Shown: positions 46,129-56,102, counted from the first letter of the stretch. The stretch is DNA of 64,000 bases from G020354785 sp964521285 (GCA_964521285.1 CAZFQS010000003.1:124001-188000); one strand, 5' to 3'. Made by a program: numbers and translations. Notes: a model not told the origin generated them from the sequence alone.

Positions 46129-46799
46129 AACAATATTTGCAGTCTTGGTGAATAATTAAATCCGTATGCTATAATCATGTCGACCAGATCGGGCCTAAGC
46201 TGTGATTCAACAGTTATTCCTTCCAGGCTAATGTAGACTCTTTGTTTTGAAATATTAAATTTTTTTACAACCTCATCGACCTCAACCAGGTCTTTTTCAT
46301 TCTCAATAACAAATTTAAATATACAATATTCTTTTTCATTCCAGTATTTTAAATACGTATTATCTGTCTTTTGCTTTGAGTTTGAAAGTTTTGGTGAAAT
46401 AATCCAGTTAAAATGCTTTATTATATCTTCATTCATAGCATCCCTTTTAAAATTAGTACCATCGCTGAGAGTAATGTCCAGCGGCTCGGTTGGCAATAAT
46501 ACTCCGCTACTTTCAACGTGATACTTCTTCATGTTGGAAACCAGTTCGTCAAGTTTGTATAATGACGGTTCTCCTCCTGTAAAAACAACATGCATGCTTG
46601 TTTTGTTCTTAATAATTTCAATTAATTGCTCTCTGGTGAACTCATTGTAAGGACCTGAATTTTTAAGCCATGTATATTTGGTATCACACCAGTAGCATTT
46701 GAGGTTACAGAAATGAAACCTTATAAACAGGGAATTTGTTCCTGCAAAATTTCCTTCGCCCTGCAATGATTCAAAGTATTCTGTAACATAGAATTTCAT
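46104..46799 (-). CDS. queE: 7-carboxy-7-deazaguanine synthase
   Basis: QueE is a radical SAM enzyme that contracts the carboxytetrahydropterin ring. The [4Fe-4S] motif CNLKCYWCDT (CxxxCxxC) is near residue 30, after YFESLQGEGNFAG, and VFTGGEPSLY is the SAM-binding GGEP region. The frame is open upstream to 46907, but ATG 46799 gives the standard QueE start (MKFYVTEYFESLQGEG) and lies 10 bases after the queC stop. The C-terminal half contains WIISPKLSNS. Overlap with queD supports one operon. Confidence 0.93.
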   Translation of the reverse strand: MKFYVTEYFESLQGEGNFAGTNSLFIRFHFCNLKCYWCDTKYTWLKNSGPYNEFTREQLIEIIKNKTSMHVVFTGGEPSLYKLDELVSNMKKYHVESSGVLLPTEPLDITLSDGTNFKRDAMNEDIIKHFNWIISPKLSNSKQKTDNTYLKYWNEKEYCIFKFVIENEKDLVEVDEVVKKFNISKQRVYISLEGITVESQLRPDLVDMIIAYGFNYSPRLQILLWGAKRGK

Positions 46800-46809
46800 T
46801 ATGCTATCT

Positions 46810-47499
46810 TTAGTATATTTTACTTTTAAACTCTTCATACCCTTTTTTCCGTAATAAACATGACGGGCATTCACCACAGCCGCGGCCCCATTCATTGAGC
46901 CTCTCAAGGCCGTTATAACATGTCATTGTGAGTTCATTAAGTTCTTTAAGTTTTCCCGCCTTATAAGTCAGTTCAAATGTCTCTGCTTTTTTTAACCACA
47001 TAAGCGGCGTGTGTATCTCAACCTGGCAGTCAAGTCCCAGACTCAGTTCCCTGGCCTTTGCTTTGATATAGTCATCTCTGCAGTCCGGGTAGCCTGAAAA
47101 ATCCGTTTCACACACTCCTGTTACCAGATGAATATGCTTTTCATTCTTTCGGAATGCGTGGCTGGCTGCTAATGTTAAAAAAATACCGTTACGGTTGGGT
47201 ATGAAACTTGCCGGCAAATGTTCCGCATTTAAGTGTTTTGTGTTATGATCACCATTATGTAGCAGTGAACTTTCAGCAATGGAACTAAAAAAGTCCCTGA
47301 TGTCATATATCGTATGCTCAATGCTGAAATGGGCTGCTACTTTTTTTGCATATTCTATTTCAATTTTATGGCTTTGATTATAGGCAATACTTATTGCTTC
47401 CAGAAACTTAAATTTATCCTTTGCCCACAAAATACTGACAAATGAATCCTGGCCGCCCGATAAAAGAACATATGCTTTATTTGAAACTGTGTCTGCCAA
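46810..47499 (-). CDS. queC: 7-cyano-7-deazaguanine synthase
   Basis: QueC makes preQ0 from 7-carboxy-7-deazaguanine with ATP and ammonia. It is a PP-loop ATPase: LLSGGQDSFVSILWA near residue 12 holds the phosphate loop. The zinc-binding C-terminus is CGECPSCLLRKKGYEEF, with a further cysteine in MTCYNGLERLNEWG. The length (229 residues) fits. It lies directly upstream of queE and 68 bases downstream of queF on the minus strand. Confidence 0.95.
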   Translation of the reverse strand: MADTVSNKAYVLLSGGQDSFVSILWAKDKFKFLEAISIAYNQSHKIEIEYAKKVAAHFSIEHTIYDIRDFFSSIAESSLLHNGDHNTKHLNAEHLPASFIPNRNGIFLTLAASHAFRKNEKHIHLVTGVCETDFSGYPDCRDDYIKAKARELSLGLDCQVEIHTPLMWLKKAETFELTYKAGKLKELNELTMTCYNGLERLNEWGRGCGECPSCLLRKKGYEEFKSKIY

Positions 47500-47567
47500 T
47501 TGTAAACAATTTTAATAAATTTAGATTAGCGCGCCTGTAAATGTGAAGATGGTTTGACTTTAAATTA

Positions 47568-47954
47568 TCAGGCATTCTCATTTTTATTGCCATGCCTGGC
47601 AATTACTTTCGTGTGTATGTTCCCTCTCTGGTTAAAATCAGCCAATACCTGCATATATTTGGGTTGCAGTAATTCTACAAGGTCATCAAGTATTTTATTT
47701 GCCAGTTCTTCATGAAATATATTCTTGTCCCTGTAACCGTTAAAATATAACTTAAGGCTCTTCAGTTCAACACAATATTTATCAGGTTGATATTCAATAT
47801 ATATCGTAGCAAAATCAGGAAATCCTGATAAGGGACAAAGACAGGTCAATTCCGGGCAGGAAAACTGTATAGTATAATCCCTCTTCCGGTTCTTATTTTC
47901 GAACCTTTCAAGCTTGTTTTCACGAATCATCCGTGTTCCGTATTTTTCTTCCAT
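47568..47954 (-). CDS. queF: NADPH-dependent 7-cyano-7-deazaguanine reductase
   Basis: QueF reduces preQ0 to preQ1 with NADPH. The short unimodular form (128 residues) carries the catalytic cysteine in TCLCPLSGFPDFATIYIEY (near residue 39) and the substrate-binding CVELKSLKLYFNGYRDKNIFHEE (in two parts; the E, S and FHEE of the family are visible). With queC, queE and queD it covers the branch from dihydroneopterin triphosphate to preQ1; GTP cyclohydrolase and the tRNA-modifying enzymes are not in the window. The upstream leader has no clear preQ1 riboswitch. Confidence 0.93.
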   Translation of the reverse strand: MEEKYGTRMIRENKLERFENKNRKRDYTIQFSCPELTCLCPLSGFPDFATIYIEYQPDKYCVELKSLKLYFNGYRDKNIFHEELANKILDDLVELLQPKYMQVLADFNQRGNIHTKVIARHGNKNENA

Positions 47955-47962
47955 AACGCTGG

Positions 47963-47992
47963 CAAAGTTAGAAACAAAATAAATATTTACAA
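47963..47992 (-). promoter_or_regulatory. Bacteroidota promoter for queF
   Basis: On the minus strand TTG at 47992-47990 is followed after 19 bases by TAACTTTG at 47970-47963. The spacing is ideal. The -7 box ends eight bases before the queF start, so the mRNA would be nearly leaderless. Confidence 0.65.
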
Positions 47993-48083
47993 TGAGTTAA
48001 ATTAAAGTACAACTTAACTGCTATAAGATCATAAAATATAACTTATTTTTTTATTACTCGTATATCAGAATAATAATAAATTC

Positions 48084-48971
48084 ATGCTTACAGACAATAT
48101 ACTTGATTTAGTTGGTAATACTCCCCTGATCAGATTAAAGAAAGAGAATATTTTCGCAAAAGCCGAATTTCTCAATCCGGGAGGCAGCATAAAGGATCGT
48201 GTAGCATTAGCCATGATTGAAGGAGCCGAACGTAACGGCCATCTTACAGATAAAACATTAATTATGGAGCCTACTTCAGGCAACACGGGTATTGGAATTG
48301 CCCTTGTCGGACGGTTAAAGGGGTACAGGGTTTGTATAGTTATGCCTGAAAACATGAGCGTGGAACGTAAAAAGCTAATAAAATCACTTGGAGCAGAATT
48401 AATATTAACTCCTGCAAAAGACAATATGGCAGGGGCACTAGAGTATGTAAATAAAATGAAAAAGAATGATCCCAGTATATTTGTACCTCAGCAATTTGAA
48501 AATCCTGATAATCCTCGCATTCACTATGAAGAAACTGCCCGTGAGTTATGGAGGCAGATGTCAGGAGATATTGACTGTTTTATAGCAGGTGTAGGCAGTG
48601 GAGGTACTCTTCAGGGCATTGGTAAATTCCTTAAAGAACATAATCCTGATGTTAAAATAATAGCTGTTGAACCTAAAAATGTTTCTGCTCTTCTGGGACA
48701 CGAGCCCGGATTACACCAGATACAGGGAATTGGTGATGGATTTATTCCTGCAGTCCTTGACACATCTCTTGTTGATGATGTAATAGAAGTAACTGATGAA
48801 GACGCTATTGAAACAACAAGACATCTTGGCAGGGATCACTGACTCCTGGTAGGAATCTCTTCAGGGGCTAATGTATGGGCTGCCCGGCAAATTGCCCGTA
48901 AAATCAGTGGTAATATTGCCACTGTTCTGCCTGACAGGGCTGAAAGGTACTTCAGCACCTCTCTTATGTAA
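48084..48971 (+). pseudogene. Cysteine synthase gene interrupted by an in-frame TGA
   Basis: The first 252 codons encode a PLP-dependent O-acetylserine sulfhydrylase: GNTPLIRLKKE, the PLP-lysine in NPGGSIKDRVALAMIE, EPTSGNTGIGIA, IAGVGSGGTLQGIG and HQIQGIGDGF are CysK/CysM hallmarks. Translation then meets TGA (48840-48842). The same frame continues beyond it with LLVGISSGANVWAA and VLPDRAERYFST, the normal family C-terminus, and ends at TAA 48969-48971 for a full length of about 295 residues. The codon replaced is the glycine usual before LLVGISSG (GGA to TGA). This may be a true null allele, a sequencing error, or rare readthrough. Without the segment the active site lacks its PLP-phosphate neighbourhood. 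Confidence 0.88.
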
Positions 48972-49238
48972 TAATAACCACAGTTTCATATTTTTCAGAG
49001 GCATTAGTCAAAAAAGCAACTAATCGCTTGCCTTTTAGAGTATTATGTCTTATTTTTATGTACGTTTAATCTGACTTTTAGGAAGCGAAAGCAAGCAAGA
49101 GTCAAATTTTAGTAATTTCCATTAACTGGCAACCTTTTTAGAGATTGTCCGGATATAAATCAAATTTTTATAAATTTAAGGATAATTTTTTGATTATTAT
49201 TGAATATTCATGTTTCTGTCCGATGAAATCTTTTTGTG

Positions 49239-49802
49239 ATGGAAAAGGACAATTTATTATTTCTAAGAGTTGCAAAAGGTAGCAAATCGGCCTATGAAGA
49301 GCTATTTCATCTTTATTATTCCAAATTATGTCTTTTCGCATATGACCTGTGCAAGGATCAAAAACTCGCAGAAGATATTATCCAGGACTTTTTTCTGAAT
49401 ATCTGGAACGAAAAGGGAAGTATAAGAATTAAAACCTCGGTGAAATCATATTTCTATCAAAGTGTATATAACAGGATTCTCAATCATTTTAATCGTGAAA
49501 AAGTCCAGGAAAAGTATGTCAAAAATTATCTGGAAAGCAATATTCTCAGAGAATTAAATTATTACAGTAATAATAATTATCCGCTTGCCAATCTTTTACA
49601 AAAGGAACTGGAAGAAAAAATTGTTGAAATCATTGATTCATTACCTCCTCAATGCAGAAAAGTATTTACATTTTCCAGGTTTGAAAACCTGAAATACGAT
49701 GAAATTTCAAAAAAAATGAATATTTCTGTAAATTCTGTAAAAACACACATGAAGAATGCCTTGCAGAAATTAAGAAATGCCCTGGAAGAATACCTGCCAT
49801 AA
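49239..49802 (+). CDS. ECF-type RNA polymerase sigma factor
   Basis: This 187-residue sigma-70 family protein has region 2 (YEELFHLYYSKLCLFAYDLCKDQKLAEDIIQDFFLNIWNEKG, in parts) and region 4 (LPPQCRKVFTFSRFENLKYDEISKKMNISVNSVKTHMKNALQKL, in parts), the Bacteroidota ECF class used in polysaccharide loci. The start is ATG 49239, not the GTG one codon earlier. It is followed 67 bases later by a FecR-type anti-sigma gene and then SusC/SusD, so it should be released on substrate sensing to transcribe this locus. Confidence 0.9.
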   Translation: MEKDNLLFLRVAKGSKSAYEELFHLYYSKLCLFAYDLCKDQKLAEDIIQDFFLNIWNEKGSIRIKTSVKSYFYQSVYNRILNHFNREKVQEKYVKNYLESNILRELNYYSNNNYPLANLLQKELEEKIVEIIDSLPPQCRKVFTFSRFENLKYDEISKKMNISVNSVKTHMKNALQKLRNALEEYLP

Positions 49803-49869
49803 AAATTTCGGATTCCATTCACCCGGTAAACACTTTAAATTGTCGTAATACTATAGAACTTATAATATC

Positions 49870-50940
49870 ATGGAAAAGAAAATTGATAAAGTTATTAATT
49901 ATTTAAACGGGGAAATGAGTGATTCCCGGGAAGCCGATTTTCAAAACTGGCTTAATGAAGATAAAGCAAACAGAAAATTTTTTAACGAATATAAAGATAT
50001 ATGGCAGGCCAGTCTTTTATACAAAAAAGACATGTTTCGTCCTGAAGAAGCCTTTATAAAAATTAATTCAAGAATAAAAACCACAACTGTTACAAAAAGA
50101 TTCCTAATTTATAGAATCGCCGCAGCAATAATAATCGGATTTTTTATAGGTGGACTTTTGACATATTTAATTCAGAATAAAATAAGACTGAATAATAAAA
50201 TAAGCTATCATGAAATTTCAGTCCCCCTGGGTGCCAAATCAAAGATAAACCTGCCTGATGGTTCTCAAATCTGGCTTAATGCCGGAAGTAAGCTGAAATA
50301 TTCAAATTTGTTCAATGTAACTAACCGTGAGGTAATACTTGAAGGCGAAGGTTACTTCAACGTCTCAAAAAACAAAAAATCAACTTTTACTGTAAACGCC
50401 GCAGATCTGGCAATTAAAGCAGTTGGTACTATTTTTAATGTTAAGGCTTATCCTGACGAGAGTACTGTTCAAACGGTCTTAATTGAAGGGAAAGTTAACA
50501 TTCAGAAACAAAAAGCTGATAGAAATTCAAAAGTAATTGTATTATTACCTAACCAGAGTGCTACCTATTTTAAATCTGACACCAGAATATATGTTACAGA
50601 AACGGTCAGTAATGATAAAAAAGCTGATAACATAAACAAGACACTGTCTGCTAGAAAAGGTAAGATATATCTGGCCAAACAGGTTGAGAGCGAATTATAT
50701 ACATCCTGGAAAGATGAATACTGGATTTTTAAAAGTGAACCATTGTCTGAACTGGCTAAAAAGATCGAGCGAAGATATAATGTTATTATTTCATTTGATT
50801 CGGAGAATTTAAAAAATTATAAATTTTCAGGTTCATTCAAAGATGAAACGCTTGAACAGGTTCTAAATGCAATAGAATTATCATCACCGGTTACGTATTC
50901 CATTAACGGGAAAAACATAATATTTAAAGAGGATAAATAA
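49870..50940 (+). CDS. FecR-family anti-sigma factor
   Basis: The N-terminal 75 residues (cytoplasmic, binding the sigma factor) are followed by a membrane helix near residues 82-105 (IAAAIIIGFFIGGLLTYLI), then a periplasmic FecR domain (VPLGAKSKINLPDGSQIWLNAGSKLKY in parts) and a C-terminal DUF4974-like domain (SELAKKIERRYNVIISFD, FSGSFKDETLEQVLNAIE). It should hold the upstream ECF sigma inactive until the STN domain of the SusC receptor signals across the periplasm. At 356 residues it is full length. The SusC gene begins 119 bases downstream. Confidence 0.92.
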   Translation: MEKKIDKVINYLNGEMSDSREADFQNWLNEDKANRKFFNEYKDIWQASLLYKKDMFRPEEAFIKINSRIKTTTVTKRFLIYRIAAAIIIGFFIGGLLTYLIQNKIRLNNKISYHEISVPLGAKSKINLPDGSQIWLNAGSKLKYSNLFNVTNREVILEGEGYFNVSKNKKSTFTVNAADLAIKAVGTIFNVKAYPDESTVQTVLIEGKVNIQKQKADRNSKVIVLLPNQSATYFKSDTRIYVTETVSNDKKADNINKTLSARKGKIYLAKQVESELYTSWKDEYWIFKSEPLSELAKKIERRYNVIISFDSENLKNYKFSGSFKDETLEQVLNAIELSSPVTYSINGKNIIFKEDK

Positions 50941-50986
50941 TAATAATGTAAAACCTAATAAAATTAAGCCTATGAATAAATAAAAT

Positions 50987-51010
50987 CGCAGGAAGCGGCA
51001 ACTTCCTGCG
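50987..51010. other. Stem-loop between the anti-sigma and SusC genes
   Basis: CGCAGGAAG pairs with CTTCCTGCG (9 bp) around a 6-base loop. No T-tract follows on the plus strand, so it is not a classic terminator for the anti-sigma gene. It lies 49 bases before the SusC start and may be an mRNA processing or stability element. Confidence 0.5.
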
Positions 51011-51059
51011 AAAATTTGAAATTACACAAAACTTGTATAACTTCTAACACTACAAATTT

Positions 51060-54000
51060 ATGAAAATATTGAAATTAACCATGCCCTTCATGTTCTTTAA
51101 AAGGGCAGGCAAAACTATATTAATAATGAAAATAATATTCATTTTGCTGGTGCTCTGCTTTGTAAACGTATCTGCTTCTATTTTCTCTCAGAACATTGAT
51201 GTCTCACATCTGGAAAAACCAGTTACAATAAATGACCTTTTAAAAGAAATAGAAAAACAAAGCGAATTCCATTTTTTTTATCACGATGATCTGATGGACG
51301 TCAATCAGGAAGTTGAATTAAACTACAAAAATGCCAGGATGAAAACCATCCTTGATGATGTCCTTAAAAAATCTGATGCCACGTATAAAATAATGGATAA
51401 CAATCTTATTATTATTACCCCCAGGGAAAATCTTCAACAGGAATTGGAAATAACCGGTTCAGTTATTTCACATGATGGAGATCCTCTGACAGGTGTAAAC
51501 GTTGTAATAAAAGGAACAACCATCGGAACAGTTACTGATAATGCGGGTAATTTTACTATAACAGTCAGATCAGCCAATGATATAATACAAATATCATATA
51601 TTGGATTTCTGACAGAAGAAATCCCGGTTGCGGGACAAACTATAATTAATGTCACTCTGGTACCGGACATTGCCGATATGGAACAAGTTGTGGTAATTGG
51701 TTATGGTACTCAGAAGAAGAGTGATATTACCGGTTCTGTTTCTAAAATTACCAGTGATGAGATTATGAAAACACCTAATATAGGATTCGATCAGGCACTG
51801 CAAGGGCGGGCTTCAGGCGTTTATGTAACCCAGAGTTCCGGAAGGCCGGGTGCTCCCATTTCTGTAAAAGTGAGAGGCATTGGTACAATAAATAACTCGG
51901 AGCCTCTTTATGTAGTTGACGGAATACCTATTGTCAATGATATCGATCCGGGAGGAGAAATTAACTCGCTTGTAACCTTGAATCCCGATGATATTGAATC
52001 TATTGAGATTTTAAAAGATGCTTCTGCCACTGCAATTTATGGTGCAAGAGGTGCCAATGGCGTGGTTTTAATTACTACCAAAAGAGGGGCTGCAGGTGAA
52101 TCAAAATTAAGTATTTCAAGTTATTACGGTAAATCTTACTTGCCTAAAAAGTATGATTTACTTAATTCTGAGGAGTATGCCCGGTTTTACAGAGAGCTTT
52201 ACACTTTAAATGGTCAGGCTGACCGTGCAAATATAGCTACTGCCCTTGATTTATACGATGAAAGAAAGGAAATGTATGATACCGATTGGCAGGATGAAAT
52301 AACAAGGGTCGCACCAGTTCAGGACCACAACCTGACATTCTCCGGTGGAAGGGAGTTTTCCAACTACAGTTTCAGTGGAAGTTATTTTAAGCAGGATGGT
52401 ATAATCATTGGTTCCGAAATTGAAAGGATAAGTATCAGAGCTAACTCCGACTTTCAAATTAAAAAAAGAATTAAAATAGGCGAATCAATTTTATTAAGCA
52501 AGGTTGAACAGCGGAATGAGGAACTAGGATTTTTTGAAGCTACCCGTGTTTCTCCTTTATTGCCTGTATATGATCCTGATAATCTGGGAGGATATGCTGG
52601 TCCGGGCGGTGAAACTACTGCCAGAAATGATATGACTAATCCGGTTGCCATCAATAATCTTACTGATGAAGTTACAAATATGTACAGGATGATGGCAAAT
52701 TTATATGCAGAGCTTGAAATATTCAATGGATTTTCTTATAGAATTAATGCAGGTAGTGATTACACATTTCATTCTGGTGATGGTTTTACACCCAGGTATG
52801 ACCTGGGAATCCGATCAAGAAACCTTGAGACACTGACAAGAAGTTCCCGGGAAAAAAAGGCATATCTGATAGAACATTTATTAAAATACACAAAAACCTT
52901 AGAAAATCATGATTTCACAATCCTTGGCGGACACACATACCAGTATTATATTAATGAAACCTGGTCTGCTGTTACAGATTCAGTGGACGAATTTACAGTA
53001 ATCAAATTTTCTGGATTAGAAAATAAAAAAACCAGTGTTAACGACGATATGAATGAGTGGGCTATGATATCTTACCTGGGAAGATTTTTATATTCTTACA
53101 AGGATAAATATCTTTTAACTGCCAGTCTCCGTAGAGATGGTTCTTCAAGATTCGGGAGTAATAAAAGATGGGGTAATTTCCCGTCATTTTCTGTCGGATG
53201 GAAGTTTTCAAAAGAGGAATTTATGTCAAATATTGGCTTTCTGTCCAGCGGTAAGTTAAGGTTCAGCTGGGGTAAAACAGGAAACCAGGAAATTAAGCTA
53301 TATGCACCTTATTCTCAGATTAATACGGACAGGACCTATTATGTTTTCGGAACATCGCAGGAGACATATTTTGGTGCGGCTCCCGATATGTTCCAGAAAG
53401 GAAATAAAGACATCCAGTGGGAAACCACTATTCAGCAAAATTATGGGATCGATCTTTACTTTCTGAATAACAAACTGGGATTAAATATAGATTACTATAT
53501 TAAAAAGACTGATGATATGTTAATGCCGCTGCCAACATCTTCAATGGCAGGAGTTTTAAGAACTTTTGGAGATCCCTGGATAAATATTGGCAGGGTAGAT
53601 AACAAAGGTCTGGAATTAAATTTAACATACAGAAAATTAGAAGGGGAATTTAATTATTCTGTAACAGCAAATGGTTCAATTCTCAGAAATAAAGTCGTTG
53701 ATCTGGATGACAAAGAATATAGAAGAGATTATACTAACACGGCAGAGGGACACACCATTGGAAGTTTTTACGGTTTCATTATTGATGAAATGATACGGGA
53801 TACATTATCAGGGGAAACATCCGGAACATATAAAATGAAAGACCTCAATCAGGATGGCAGGATAACTGAAGATGACCAGACTTTCATAGGTAAATCAATT
53901 CCTGATTTTGTTTATGGTTTAAGTTTTGACTGCTCATATAAGATATTTGATTTCAGTATGTTTTTGTATGGAATACAGGGAGTTCATATTTATAATGATA

Positions 54001-54437
54001 TAGGTATAAAACTGGGATCTCCTTATAATTTACATAATGAGCTTGATCAAAACAAACTGAGTTCTGTATTGGACTATTGGAAACCGGAAACAAACGAGGG
54101 ATCCGATGTTCCTGTTCCAACCGTTAATGAGCCCAATCCTTATATTGAAAGGTCAACACTTTGGCTGGAAAATGGATCCTTCCTGAGAATTAAAAATATG
54201 CAATTGGGTATTTCACTCCCGGATAAAACATTAAATAAACTGAACCTGGATAAATTAAGGTTCTACATTGCTGTTCAGAACTTATATACATTCACCAAAT
54301 ATTCAGGTTTGGAACCGGAAGTTGGCAGTGAATCATCTGTAGGCTGGGTTGGCGATCCAACACTTAATAATGGTATTGATAAAGGTACCTTCCCACAGGC
54401 AAGAACCTTTATGATAGGGTTACAACTGGAATTATAA
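51060..54437 (+). CDS. SusC/RagA-type TonB-dependent receptor with STN domain
   Basis: This outer membrane importer takes up oligosaccharides with its SusD partner. The layout of the 1125 residues is: long signal region (residues 1-45), STN domain (about 45-120; KPVTINDLLKEIEKQSEFHFFY start), carboxypeptidase-D-like domain (about 130-205; VISHDGDPLTGVNVVIKGT), TonB plug (about 215-340; the family signature GRASGVYVTQSSGRPGAPIS, LYVVDGIPI and IEILKDASATAIYGARGANGVVL in parts) and a beta-barrel ending in TFMIGLQLEL. The STN domain means it can signal through the upstream FecR protein. Confidence 0.95.
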   Translation: MKILKLTMPFMFFKRAGKTILIMKIIFILLVLCFVNVSASIFSQNIDVSHLEKPVTINDLLKEIEKQSEFHFFYHDDLMDVNQEVELNYKNARMKTILDDVLKKSDATYKIMDNNLIIITPRENLQQELEITGSVISHDGDPLTGVNVVIKGTTIGTVTDNAGNFTITVRSANDIIQISYIGFLTEEIPVAGQTIINVTLVPDIADMEQVVVIGYGTQKKSDITGSVSKITSDEIMKTPNIGFDQALQGRASGVYVTQSSGRPGAPISVKVRGIGTINNSEPLYVVDGIPIVNDIDPGGEINSLVTLNPDDIESIEILKDASATAIYGARGANGVVLITTKRGAAGESKLSISSYYGKSYLPKKYDLLNSEEYARFYRELYTLNGQADRANIATALDLYDERKEMYDTDWQDEITRVAPVQDHNLTFSGGREFSNYSFSGSYFKQDGIIIGSEIERISIRANSDFQIKKRIKIGESILLSKVEQRNEELGFFEATRVSPLLPVYDPDNLGGYAGPGGETTARNDMTNPVAINNLTDEVTNMYRMMANLYAELEIFNGFSYRINAGSDYTFHSGDGFTPRYDLGIRSRNLETLTRSSREKKAYLIEHLLKYTKTLENHDFTILGGHTYQYYINETWSAVTDSVDEFTVIKFSGLENKKTSVNDDMNEWAMISYLGRFLYSYKDKYLLTASLRRDGSSRFGSNKRWGNFPSFSVGWKFSKEEFMSNIGFLSSGKLRFSWGKTGNQEIKLYAPYSQINTDRTYYVFGTSQETYFGAAPDMFQKGNKDIQWETTIQQNYGIDLYFLNNKLGLNIDYYIKKTDDMLMPLPTSSMAGVLRTFGDPWINIGRVDNKGLELNLTYRKLEGEFNYSVTANGSILRNKVVDLDDKEYRRDYTNTAEGHTIGSFYGFIIDEMIRDTLSGETSGTYKMKDLNQDGRITEDDQTFIGKSIPDFVYGLSFDCSYKIFDFSMFLYGIQGVHIYNDIGIKLGSPYNLHNELDQNKLSSVLDYWKPETNEGSDVPVPTVNEPNPYIERSTLWLENGSFLRIKNMQLGISLPDKTLNKLNLDKLRFYIAVQNLYTFTKYSGLEPEVGSESSVGWVGDPTLNNGIDKGTFPQARTFMIGLQLEL

Positions 54438-54464
54438 ATAATAATTAATAAAAATCATTCGGAA

Positions 54465-56102
54465 ATGAAAAATATATATAAAATATTAATAATTATACCT
54501 CTGATTTTTGCTTGCTCAGAGGATTTGCTGGATCTCGAACCAACACAGCAACCACTGGTTGAGAACTATTATAAAGACGAAAATGATGCCCTTGCCACTT
54601 TAACTTCCTGTTATGGCATGTTAACCTGGATGGAATTTTTCGGAGTTATTGATGAAGGAGATGGACGATATTTTATGCTTATTGAAGGTGTCTCTGATGA
54701 TGCCAACACTGAAAGCACCATATATTCTGATCTCACATTTACTGCAGCAGACGGAGATGTTGACGGGATGTTTATGATTTGTTTTAATGGTATACACAGA
54801 TGTAATAAACTACTGGAAGTTTTGCCCGGCATAGAAATGTCTTCCGGTTTAAAAGACAGAATTACAGGTGAAGCAAAGTTCCTGAGGGGTTTATTTTACT
54901 GGTTTGCTGTTACTATGTGGGGAGACATGCCTATATTTGACAGGATTCAGGAACCAGCTGATTTAAGGACGGTTGTAAGAGATCCGGAAGAAGAGGTATG
55001 GGAATTTATAGAAGATAATTTGAAGGATGCCATAGAATTATTACCTGAAAGTTATTCCGGTTCTGATCTTGGCCGTGCAACAAAAGGAGCAGCCCGGGGA
55101 TTACTTGGCAAATGTTATTTATACCAGGCAAAGTATGAAGATGCAGCAAGAATGTTTGAGGCAGTTATTGAATCAGGAAACTACGAACTGGTAAAATATC
55201 CTGAACAATATCACAAAGATAGTGCGGCATATAAAAATGCATTTCAATCTGTTTTCATGCCTATTGCATTTAAAGGTTATAAAATTACTGACGACAGACC
55301 TGCTGTCGGTGGAGAAAATAATATTGAGTCTTTATTTGAAGTGCAGTTGAATAACTATGTTGCTCCATTCGATGGCGGCGCATGGCTAGGATGGGGGAAT
55401 ACAGGTTCTCACAGACCACTTTTTCTAAATGCCAAAAACTTATTAAACGGGTATGCCAATGTATTCCCAACTCAATCACTGGTAGATGAATTTGAACCTG
55501 GTCCGCTTGGAATGCATAAAGACCCGAGAAAATATGCAACTGTCTGGGATGTAGGAGATACACTTGAATATGATATCGAGGATTCCACACAAAATACATA
55601 TCTCAGGCCCTATACTACTAATTTATCTCCTGATCAGCACTATTTGATTAAAAAGACAGTCTATCCTTTATTTTATGGCGCCGACATTACTGTTGCAGGA
55701 TATAACTGGATTTTATTAAGATATGCTGATATCCTTCTTATGTATGCAGAAACACTTGATAACGGAGCAAGCAGCAATATTGGCGAGACTGCCGTATCCC
55801 TGATTAATCGGGTTAGAGAAAGAGTTGGTATGCCGGATGTCAATCAATTAATGACTGAAAGAAGCTGGAATATCACAGATGCAATCATCCATGAAAGAAG
55901 GGTTGAACTTGCATATGAGTGTAACCGTTTCCGCGATCTTGTCAGATGGCATAAAAACGGATATCTTGCTAATAAAACTGTTGGAACCGTGATAACAGAT
56001 TATATTCCTGACTTTGAGGCAGGGAAACATGAATATTTTCCTATTCCAACCAAAGAGATAATATTAACCGATGGTACATTAACTCAAAACAATGGCTATT
56101 AA
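54465..56102 (+). CDS. SusD/RagB-family nutrient-binding lipoprotein
   Basis: The lipobox LIFAC near residue 17 anchors the protein on the cell surface. The SusD landmarks are LLDLEPTQQ, DALATLTSCYGML, GEAKFLRGLFYWFAVTMWGDMP near residue 140, KGAARGLLGKCYLYQAKYEDAA, the RYADILLMYAE segment near residue 415, INRVRERVGMP and IIHERRVELAYECNRFRDLVRW near the end. It forms the lid of the SusC barrel and gives substrate preference. At 545 residues it is typical. Small lipoprotein and GH30 genes follow. Confidence 0.95.
   Translation: MKNIYKILIIIPLIFACSEDLLDLEPTQQPLVENYYKDENDALATLTSCYGMLTWMEFFGVIDEGDGRYFMLIEGVSDDANTESTIYSDLTFTAADGDVDGMFMICFNGIHRCNKLLEVLPGIEMSSGLKDRITGEAKFLRGLFYWFAVTMWGDMPIFDRIQEPADLRTVVRDPEEEVWEFIEDNLKDAIELLPESYSGSDLGRATKGAARGLLGKCYLYQAKYEDAARMFEAVIESGNYELVKYPEQYHKDSAAYKNAFQSVFMPIAFKGYKITDDRPAVGGENNIESLFEVQLNNYVAPFDGGAWLGWGNTGSHRPLFLNAKNLLNGYANVFPTQSLVDEFEPGPLGMHKDPRKYATVWDVGDTLEYDIEDSTQNTYLRPYTTNLSPDQHYLIKKTVYPLFYGADITVAGYNWILLRYADILLMYAETLDNGASSNIGETAVSLINRVRERVGMPDVNQLMTERSWNITDAIIHERRVELAYECNRFRDLVRWHKNGYLANKTVGTVITDYIPDFEAGKHEYFPIPTKEIILTDGTLTQNNGY

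Noticed and set aside
47955..48083. A preQ1 riboswitch before queF
   Set aside because: The leader is only a few bases after the best promoter, and no compact pseudoknot-like C-rich loop was found.
48840..48868. Selenocysteine insertion at the cysteine synthase TGA
   Set aside because: A short stem (CTCCTG with CAGGGG) lies right after TGA, but the replaced residue is a glycine in the family, not a catalytic cysteine, and the loop does not look like a bacterial SECIS. A simple nonsense change is more likely.
55285..55599. A 104-codon antisense frame inside the SusD gene
   Set aside because: It lies wholly inside a well-supported gene, and its sequence shows no protein family.
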